Assembly: GCA_024196135.1 (NCBI GenBank)
Contig: JAMQCK010000200.1
Span: 1 to 39,725, forward strand
Length of the DNA: 39,725 bases
Direction of reading: 5' to 3'
Source of the DNA: Pleurotus ostreatus/Saccharomyces cerevisiae fusant
Lineage: Eukaryota; Opisthokonta
Shown one piece after another: positions 27,157 to 34,421 of the stretch. Each line of letters begins with the position of its first letter. Within the stretch, counting starts at the first letter, position 1. Both the position numbers and the translations under genes were made by a program. The notes under the pieces were generated by a model. The model did no database searches. It was not told the origin of the DNA and saw only the letters and a list, made by a program, of their open reading frames with translations.

Positions 27157-28406
27157 TCACAGCCTATGCTCGAGGTCCTGCTGTAGTCTCTGGAATACAG
27201 GTAAACTCAAGCAGGCTGTAAACCACATCTAACAGAAAGCATAAGCGTGAGAGCAATATCCTCCTGGATGTGTACACTCACATTATACCACCAGCATGCG
27301 TCTTGGTCCGCCTTCTCTGTTCCGCCACGTATGAAAAGTGCCGCCGTGGTTCCTGCCAAGGCGTACAGTAAACCAGCGACGCCTGCCGGAAGCTCCCAAA
27401 AGTGCACAAGGGTTGTCGACCACGAGACAAGCAGTACAGCAAGGGACGAACGTGCGAATGAGGGCGGAAGAACCATCGGCAGCGTCGTGCGCCCGATTGC
27501 GGCATCACCAGCCACATCGCGGAAGTCCTGGGCGTGGACCTGCCGAGAAGATGAGTAAGTAGTTGCACGACGCGGCTTATAGATAGACCAGTCTTACCGT
27601 CGTGGCTAGCAGGAGTGCGACAATAACGAGTGCGTGAATAGCCACGGGGTCCAGGGGCCGGCCCTGATCTGACGAATGGAGCGTTGAGCGCGGTCGGTTC
27701 TTAACTCAAAAAGTACGCAGGACTTACTGAAGCAGACCACAGTCCCCCAGCAACAGATCCCCAACCCTATGCCAATCATCGCAGACTTGCTCGCCCAAAA
27801 TCGCGCCAGATTCCCGTCGTTGTAGGCTGCGGCGCACGCGAGGTAGACAGCAGAGTGCGGCAACAGGCCATAACGCGCGCTCAGAAGGAGGGAAGAACAG
27901 GAGAAGAGGAGGTGTAGAATCTGAGCGGCCTGAAGGGAGATTCTTCCGGCAGCGATAGGACGATGCGGCTTGGACAACCGGTCCTCATCGAGGCCAATAA
28001 TCTAGAAGGGCGCTTTTAGTCGGCCAAATGAAGAAGCAGGAAGGTATAGTACCTGATTTCGAGTCTGACGTGCGATGATGAGAATCTCTGATAAGTAAAA
28101 TCCGAAGGCGCTTACATCGAAAGCAAGCAAGTGCAGCGCCAGCCATAGTAAACCTTCGAGAAAGGCACTGGCGGTGGGAATTCCCACGAGGCTGACGCCG
28201 AGCGCGACCTGCGAGTGTTCATTATCAGCAAGAGACCCTTGAGTCAAGCTTTGTAGAGTACGTACGGCAGGCACTATGGTCGTCGTGACATCAGACTTCA
28301 TGAAGAGGAAGAGCGTGTATAAAAAACCGGCAGCCTCGGTGCTGAACGTCGGAAGAGAATGAAGTCCATGGATCAGGGACTGCGTAAGCGAGATGCTGTA
28401 GAGCAT
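27157..28406 (-). CDS. UbiA-family membrane prenyltransferase or cyclase, copy B
   Basis: Tandem paralogue of copy A. Complement exons 28406-28266, 28208-28116, 28064-28053 (12 bases), 28001-27728, 27668-27598, 27539-27282 and 27228-27157 give 306 residues. Exons 2 to 6 have exactly the same lengths as in copy A (93, 12, 274, 71 and 258). First motif: NQIIGLDEDRLSKPHRP (residues 81-97); second motif: HAQDFRDVAGDAAIGRTTLP (from 199). The first exon carries YTLFLFMKSDVTTTIVPA. The copies differ throughout in sequence, so the duplication is not recent. An earlier in-frame GTG at 28466 could extend the N-terminus, but the ATG at 28406 gives the length expected from copy A. Both copies keep the catalytic motifs and no stop codon was found, so both look functional. 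Confidence 0.88.
28053..28064 (-). other. 12-base microexon of UbiA copy B
   Basis: Encodes T-R-N-Q at the same place as the microexon of copy A, between a GTCAG acceptor (intron 28115-28065, donor GTAAGC) and a GTACTA donor (intron 28052-28002). Conservation of both length and encoded NQ in the two paralogues supports it as a real exon. Confidence 0.8.
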
Positions 28407-29574
28407 GGTGAGTCGCGCGAGGGCACACAAGACGAGGGTGTAGAGGAAAGATGCCTTTGGCGGCACAATTTATACTTCGCGTGCGTGGAGAGGCAAAAGA
28501 GCCGATCTGACTGAGCGCCGAAAGAACTGACAACGTATCAGTAGGCATAGATGTCAGTCACTCCTACAAGAGCGGGGGACGAGGTGTGGATAAAAGGAGA
28601 AAATCAAGGGACAAGGAAGGTCCCGGATAGCGGAGTTGACGCAACAGTGTTTCTCGCATATGCCCTCGTTCACGATGTGATTCCTGATAGGCCGACGGTC
28701 GTTGTCAGCTTCCGGCACCAAGTGACAAGTGATAGCTGGCGTACTTGTGCCATTATGTACACCAGCGACGAGTTCCAAATTGCCCGCCTTCTCTCAAAGG
28801 CAGGGGGCGTAAATCGGGGATAGATGGACTCCGTATCATCCACTTTGTGCACTTTGATTGGTGAAGGCATGGAAACTCGGTGGAAAAATCGGACGTAGGA
28901 AAAGAAGGATTCCTGGAAATAGCGTGAGCACCAGAACCGGCGAATGATAGCCACAATGACCTACGCATGATGGTTGTCAGCGCTGGAGGTGCAGTCAAGC
29001 GTTGCAGGGGTGAAGCCTTTGTTGTGGGACGGAACAATGGTAGATACGGCGCAGCGGACACGGTTGTAGGTGGATGGTTAACAAGATGGACGAAATGCGT
29101 CCTTGGACAAGCGATACATAGAAGTAGATCCCAAACAAGTGACGAAAGCCGCGCGGATGCGTATCTTCCGAGTTTGCGCCTCATGAGAGCATACGACTGC
29201 GCTGCAAACAGAGTCTGGGCATGCTTCTAGAGATGTCAGCGATAACGGTATGAAGGCTCGACCGACATTTTGTTCCATAGCAGCAGCAGCTTCACCAGTT
29301 CCATGATACGGATCCGAGCAGGCAGAAAAGGTGCCGTGGCTTGCTTCGCGAAGGAGAAGGGAAGAGAGTGAAGCTTGATTACTATGAAGAGCGAGTAAGA
29401 GCTCCGTTGTGGAACAGCTCGTTGGGGGGCTCGTCGCTTGCACGAGTGAAGGGGCGATGGCACTCGGCATGTCATTTCTCGTCCGTTCCATATCACATTG
29501 CAAGCTAGTAGTGAGGGCAAGGATAAGAGCGACTACTTGAAAGCTGCAATCGGCAGGACCGACTCACCGGGCCG
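28407..29574 (-). other. Unassigned coding-like stretch upstream of UbiA copy B
   Basis: The first part must contain the promoter of copy B. Between about 29500 and 28670 the minus strand has several overlapping open frames with protein-like segments (HAQTLFAAQSYALMRRKL then ARLSSLVWDLLLCIAC; further on IIRRFWCSRYFQESFFSYVR). The second segment faintly recalls the FW...H region of fungal wax-synthase-like (MBOAT) proteins, which do occur in terpenoid clusters, but the key His is absent and no complete splice chain could be built. It may be a decayed gene or a real gene I cannot resolve. The adjacent transposon insertion at 29585 could have removed its 5' end. Confidence 0.2.
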
Positions 29575-29584
29575 GTCATGCTTC
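29575..29584 (+). repeat. Left target-site duplication (GTCATGCTTC)
   Basis: Identical ten bases occur at 30554-30563, immediately outside both ends of the inverted-repeat element. Confidence 0.8.
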
Positions 29585-29637
29585 GGGGCGTGAGAAATCG
29601 CCGCGCGCGTGCTGCGTGTGCCGCGCAGCTGCCGCGC
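29585..29637 (+). repeat. Left terminal inverted repeat
   Basis: Starts GGGGCGTGAGAAATCGCCGC and continues as 11-base units of the GCCGCGCAGCT type. It aligns without gaps to the reverse complement of 30501-30553. Confidence 0.8.
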
Positions 29638-29942
29638 GCTGCACTTGCGCGGTAGTGCACCATTGCTGCTACCTTCCGCGGCAATGCTATTCATTGCTCT
29701 TCGGACTAATAAGTGTATACTGCTAGGCTGCTACTGCTCGATTTGAGGTCTTTGATTGCCATATAACGGCGTTAGACCCATTGCCTCAAATGTACTACAA
29801 GGCTAGGTTTGATCCTTTCTTGTGTCTGTCTGATGTCTATACGCTACAGAGCATCTGGTAGAAAGCAGAGAACGTGGAGAAGAGTATAACGAGGGGCGTA
29901 CACGACAGTAAGCTCGTCGCTGTGTCCCTTATACAGTGCAGT

Positions 29943-30075
29943 ACTGCGCGTTAGCCGCGCACTCCCGCGCTGCTGCCGCGCGACTACCGCGGAAGTGCCG
30001 CGGAAGTGCCGCGCGACTGCCGCGCACTGTCGCGCGGCCTCCGCTGCACTGTTGCGCTCGTGCTGCGCGCCACTG
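29943..30075 (+). repeat. 11-bp GC-rich tandem array inside the element
   Basis: A run of about 11-12 units with an 11-base period, such as GCCGCGCGACT, ACCGCGGAAGT, GCCGCGGAAGT, GCCGCGCGACT and GCCGCGCACTG. The same unit type makes up the inner part of both terminal repeats, so it is probably a transposase-binding or structural motif of this family. Confidence 0.75.
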
Positions 30076-30500
30076 CGCTCAGTCCGTATACCTTGCTGGA
30101 ACGTCTGCCGAATCTCACACAGGGCCAGGCGGAGGACAGGAATGCGTTCAGCAAAGTTAAGTGAACTCCCCATCATGGTGCTTAGCAGTTCAACAGAAAG
30201 CAGGCGGATGGGTCAGACCGGCACTCATGACCGGGCATGTGGCATGGTTGGGACTCTCAGTGATACAGTAGGCCTACGAAGGACGAGGAGACGCCGTACA
30301 GCTGGCGCAGCGATCCTGGTGGCGCCTCGGAAGGGCAAGGACGACGACCATTCAAAATTTCAGTTCGGATGTCTTGAGCGCGCCAGGGAGCGCCAGTAAT
30401 AAGCAGTCCAAGGAGCTTAATTTCGTGAGCATAGGACGGGTTGAAGATATTATATCGTCGGCGCGGCAAGGTGGAGGGCGCAGAGATCGGCGCGGTAGCT

Positions 30501-30553
30501 GCGCGGCAGCTCCGCGGCACTCGCGGCACGTGCGCGGCGATTTCATAGGACCC
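30501..30553 (-). repeat. Right terminal inverted repeat
   Basis: Its reverse complement starts GGGTCCTATGAAATCGCCGC and then follows the left repeat with scattered substitutions. Confidence 0.8.
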
Positions 30554-30563
30554 GTCATGCTTC
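30554..30563 (+). repeat. Right target-site duplication (GTCATGCTTC)
   Basis: Matches 29575-29584 exactly; the two copies bracket the 969-bp element. Confidence 0.8.
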
Positions 30564-31677
30564 CCATCAGTTCGCTTCCTGGCTTCAACCACCACCCCCT
30601 GCGGCCTCCTCCCCTTTCCGTCGCCCCTCGCCCCTCCTATCACATCCCCCCACCTTTTATATATCCCAAGGAAGACCTCAAGAAAATTTATATCGCGATC
30701 GGCCAGCGCAACAACGCGATCGCGAAGACGCAGCGCGAGGAGGCGGGAAACAGGCGCGTGAACACGCCTCTTCTGCTGAATAACAATGCTAACCTACTCT
30801 ACACGCGCCCGCGACGACGCGCGGGTGATACAGCGGCGTGCGCGAGGACGCCGTTGATCGCCATATCCGCCCTCAGACCATGTCTGAGGGCGGATGGCGA
30901 TCGCTCGAGAGTCGAGACGCTAAATGCGTCTCGAGCGACTCCCCTACGACGCGCGGCGGTGGGTACGCCGCCCCGCGTTCTCGCGCGCCTTCGGTGGGCA
31001 CCTCCACCCCCACCCATCTCCTCCTCGCGCCGCATGTGCGGACCGCAAACGCACCGCGCGCACGCGGTCCTTTTCGCGTGACATGCGCGGGGGGAATGTG
31101 CGTGCTACGCCCCATAGGGCGTAGCAACGCAGGTGCGAAGATGAGGGCGGCGGCTCGGGCGGCAATGGCCGAAGGCGCCCTTGCCGCAGCCTCCGGCCAC
31201 CCGGACCCACCTCCCACCACTCTCACCGCCTCCTCCCCCTCTTGCCGCCCCCCTCTCCTACATCGCGCGAGTCAACTGCTGCTCGCCCCTCTGCCTTCCC
31301 CCTCCTTCGTCTTTCCCCTCACGTCGCCTACCCCCGCCCCTTCCGGGGCCTCAGCGCGCAATACCCACGCGCTGCTGTCGAGGGTCTACAACCGACGCGC
31401 ACAGCTGGGGCGCGAGCGAGTGTGAGGACCAGGGTCCTCGGATTCGCGGTGCGCACGGCCTTTCGTAGTCACTTGGATTCTCCTGTACTATGTTAGTCCT
31501 ACTCAATAATATACCTCAAGACATCTAGGGCGTCGTAAGTACACCAAGTAGCTACGTTCGTAGTAGTACAAAGGGTAATAAGAGGAGAAAAAAGAAGAGA
31601 GGGCTCAGCCTCGTGCTCGAAGAGTACCATTTACCGAAGAACTCCCACAAAGCCCCCCACTCTGAGAGCTTGAAGGC
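30564..31677. other. GC-rich stretch without an identifiable gene
   Basis: A C-rich lead-in is followed by TTTATATAT near 30657, a short protein-like frame (KKIYIAIGQRNNAIAKTQRE, about 30690-30750) of unknown origin, the hairpin cluster listed separately, then further C-rich sequence and an A/T-rich tail near 31490-31600. No gene model can be supported. Confidence 0.4.
30856..31126. repeat. Cluster of GC-rich hairpins
   Basis: Several perfect or near-perfect inverted repeats follow one another: 30856-30878 with 30882-30902 (21 paired bases around a 3-base loop, one 2-base bulge), 30912-30920 with 30926-30934 (9 bp, loop TAAAT), 31040-31046 with 31064-31070 (GGACCGC/GCGGTCC, inside an outer GCATGT/ACATGC pair), and 31103-31112 with 31117-31126 (10 bp, loop CATA). 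Function unknown; they could be subterminal sequence of a DNA transposon. Confidence 0.7.
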
Positions 31678-31800
31678 TCAATCAACGCGGAAGAAGTTGG
31701 GCTGGAGGCTGTTGAGCAGCGAGTCGACGCGGTGGACAGAGCTGACGTTGAGGCCGTGCATGTCGTTGAGGTAGGTCGCCCAACGCATGGCGTTGCCCTC
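31678..31800 (-). pseudogene. Orphan C-terminal exon of an unknown protein
   Basis: The complement reads a smooth 40-residue protein end (GNAMRWATYLNDMHGLNV, then SSVHRVDSLLNSLQPNFFRVD) and a TGA stop at 31680-31678. Directly upstream is CCTAG, which is either a 3' splice site or an in-frame stop. No matching upstream exon was found, so it is probably a fragment left when transposons rearranged the region. Protein family not recognised. Confidence 0.4.
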
Positions 31801-32158
31801 CTAGGCCTGCGCGAGGCAGGCTCGATCCTTGAAACCCAGTGAGAATGGGTTCTGACGCAGTCAAGCCAGATACGACTGAATGTGACAAATGTAACGGCAT
31901 TATGACCGAATCTGATTAGAACATCACTTGCTTCTTACCGCCTCGAACTGGCGCAGCATGCACTGCTTTTCGACAATGCACCATTCCTGTTTAGGGCTGC
32001 GAATACAATCCCGTTTTCCTGAATATTCTCACGTGCCCGAGACTCGCAGACAAGCCCGGCAAAGTGACTTCGGGCTTTTCCCCGAACAAGCGCGGGTCCG
32101 GCAACGACGCGTCGCGGAAAGCCTCTCGTCTCGCCTGCCAACTCGAATACCACGATCA
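31801..32158. other. Leader region before the Tnp2 gene
   Basis: 358 bases with no supportable gene; presumably upstream sequence of the CACTA-type element. No CACTA terminus could be placed with confidence. Confidence 0.35.
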
Positions 32159-34080
32159 ATGTCAGACAAGCTACTCTGCCGGTGTTCTCGTAAATGCGGC
32201 GGCCCCAATGGTGCTGGACGCTTACTCACGCGGAGGGTTGTCAACCGACACCAAAGACAAGAGCGCGAGCACGAAGCCCGCCTCCTTCTCGCTTCGACGA
32301 GCTCGTATAATGAGCAACTTCTTCATATTTCCTCTGTCAACTCAGGCCAAAAGCGACAGGCCGAATACGCGTCAGAAAGTCAGAACAAGCGCGTGCGGAG
32401 TGCAGGGGACATTCAGGCCAGCATGCCACGCCAGAGCGATGGCTCTTCCCTTCCTCTCGAGCATGGCAACGAACAGGTAAGCTCTAGATAGGAATGGCTA
32501 ACAATATTTACTCATTCGAATATCCATGCAGCTCGAAGGCAGCAGTTTCAATGGTGACTCTCATCGAGATGAGCTCAAGGATTGCACTCGGACGGAGTTG
32601 CAACGTCACAGCACTCCTGAGCTGAGCCAGAAGCTGCAGCCGAGCGCTTCAATGGGAACGAACGAGCCCGCCAACGAGCACGAACTCGGGGACAATGAGT
32701 GCGAAACCGAGGAAGACGAGCGCGAAACCGAGGACAGCGGCAACCTCGATGTCAATGGCGATGCTCCGCCCGACCTCGACCGAGAGGATTCGCGCGACGC
32801 GGATGTTCCAGATGGGCTCCGCAATGCCGAGACCTCTACCCCTCGCTTCAACCCTGTACTCGGCGACCTCAAAATTTCCCAGAATTTCATCAAGCTGCTT
32901 CAGAACGCGTCGCTCGAAAGCGACATTGAGCCCCTTCCTGATGATGTTATTCACCGGCTTCGCAACCCACCGACTCATCCACCAACTATTGAAGACCCCG
33001 ACCACGCCTACTCCTTGGACCTTTTCTTCGCGCTCACTAACGCCTCGGAGGACGCATACAATGACGCGCGCAGGGCCTATCTTTGCCGTCATCCCAACAG
33101 CAAGGTTCTCTCATTCCATGAGGCGAGTACAAGGTCTTATTGCATCTGTTTTTGGTATCTAATTGGCTTCGCAGGTGAAGAAGCTGGTGCGCGAGCTAAG
33201 CGGCATTATATAGGTCAAGCGCGACATGTGCAATAATTCGTGCATCGGGTATACGGGGCCTTATCGTGATCTCGATCATTGCCTGTATTGTGGACAGTCG
33301 CGCTACGAGCCCACAGCGTCGAGCGGCAAGAGATCGCGCAAGAAGCGCCCTCGCAAGCAGTTCACGACCATACTGCTCGGCCCTCAAATCCAGGCGCAGC
33401 GGCGGGGTGCGGAGACGTCAAAGCTGTTGCAGTATCGCGAGCGCTGTACAGCCGCCGTTCTCGACGAGCTGAATGCTAACAACGGCGTCAAGGTCTCCCC
33501 TTTCCGCGACTATATCGACGGTGCAGATTACCTTGCAGCGGCACCTGTGGCTGTAAGGACCTTTAAAAGACCCTCGACAATTATCATTCAGGTAGTTAAA
33601 AAGACATCGTACCTCTTATCCACACAGCCACAGCCCCCCGGCAGGTAGCCGGGCAGGCTCCGGTTGACGCCCGATGCGGCAGGCGACCCCCCGCCTCGCC
33701 GGTCGGGGTTTTCCGCAGCACGTGTCGCGCGACGCGTGCGCTCCGCCGCCGCCGCCATTGCCACGCGCCCCGCGACGGCTGATGCGCCGCCTTCGCGCGC
33801 GCCGCAGCTGCTTAGTCAGCGCGTCGGGGGGTGTCACGCTCGTGCGCGCTTGCTGCCGCCGCCGCTGTACGCGTCGCGCTGTTCGAAAAACGAAAGAAAA
33901 TGAATATGTACTATATAATTGACATATAATGTACCTGGGAAGCTGGTAGTGGACGCCATCCCATTCACTCCGGTATCCTTCGACCGTCCCGCACGCAACA
34001 TTGCCGAGAAGCTCTGTGGGAGACCTGGGCTGAAGGCTACTCTTCGCGCTCCGAGTAGGTCTCTTACTTCTTTTTTTCGT
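32159..34080 (+). pseudogene. Broken Tnp2-type (CACTA) transposase gene
   Basis: Remnant of the Tnp2 transposase common in agaricomycetes. Exon 1 (32159-32476) starts MSDKLLCRCSRKCGGPNGAG; a 55-base intron leads to exon 2 from 32532, which is acidic and then reads PTIEDPDHAYSLDLFFAL and DAYNDARRAYLCRHP. After a likely GC-AG intron ending at 33174 the frame continues VKKLVRELSGII, stop (TAG), VKRDMCNNSCIGYTGPY, a typical Tnp2 segment, then CLYCGQSRY, RKQFTTILLGPQIQA and DYIDGADYL. At about 33560-33600 this homology ends at a GC-rich repeat. Past the repeat, at 33940-34010, a later part of the same protein (PFTPVSFDRPARNIAEKL) resumes. Most of the catalytic core is therefore missing, and the in-frame TAG also disables the gene. 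Confidence 0.75.
33596..33920 (+). repeat. GC-rich repeat, copy 1 (within the Tnp2 gene)
   Basis: Colinear with copy 2 at 37847-38200. Shared anchors, all about 4285 bases apart, are TTAAAAAG, CACAGCCA (33623), GCCC(G/A)ATGCGGCAGGCGA (33669), CTGATGCGCCGC (33779), GTCAGCGCGTCG (33815), CGCGTCGCGCT and a 3' AAAATGAA-TGTA tail. The copies are strongly diverged. This copy separates the 5' and middle parts of the Tnp2 reading frame. Confidence 0.7.
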
Positions 34081-34099
34081 TTCTTCACGGCCATTGTAC

Positions 34100-34300
34100 T
34101 ACTACATTCGCGGTAGCTTGACGTACCTACGACACCCTTGACGGGACCTCGGTCACGTGGACCGCGCGCGCCTTGCGGGGCGCGCGTCCCACCATTTATG
34201 TATTACGACTCGCTTACTCGCCTCACAACTCGCGTACCACTATTACGAATATTACCACCTTTTGCCTCCTACCCTAATCGTCCCGCGCTCGACCCGAGAG
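34100..34300 (+). promoter_or_regulatory. Possible 5' LTR/promoter end of the gag element
   Basis: Between the Tnp2 remnant and the gag frame lie a CACGTG (34154-34159), a strong GC hairpin (GGACCGCGCGCGCC against GGGGCGCGCGTCC) and an A/T-rich ATTTATGTATTA block. This would suit the 3' part of an LTR, but no partner LTR was found in the window. Confidence 0.25.
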
Positions 34301-34421
34301 TCTCGCGCAAGACAAGAGTAGACCTGCCTGCAGTTGCTGCAGACGGGTTTGGGTATTGGCCAGGTGTTGCACCTGACGAATACTCGCCTCTCGCCAGAGG
34401 CGACCACTACGCGTCCCCTGA

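Larger units (their letters stand above)
29585..30553. mobile_element. Non-autonomous DNA transposon, MULE-like, 969 bp
   Basis: The element has terminal inverted repeats at 29585-29637 and 30501-30553 (53 bases, 8 mismatches by eye), both starting GGG and sharing GAAATCGCCGCGC from position 10. It is flanked by a perfect 10-base direct repeat, GTCATGCTTC, at 29575-29584 and 30554-30563, as expected for a target-site duplication. A 9-11 base duplication with long terminal repeats fits Mutator-like elements best. No transposase frame is present, so it would depend on an autonomous copy elsewhere. The interior is more A/T-rich apart from an array of 11-base GC-rich units (separate entry). Confidence 0.8.

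Noticed and set aside
29943..30075. 11-bp array as a CRISPR
   Set aside because: Units are contiguous without spacers, 11 bases long and degenerate, in a eukaryotic genome; they belong to the inverted-repeat transposon.
30374..31081. Plus-strand frame of about 235 codons spanning the transposon end
   Set aside because: It crosses the right inverted repeat and the hairpins and has no recognisable domain.
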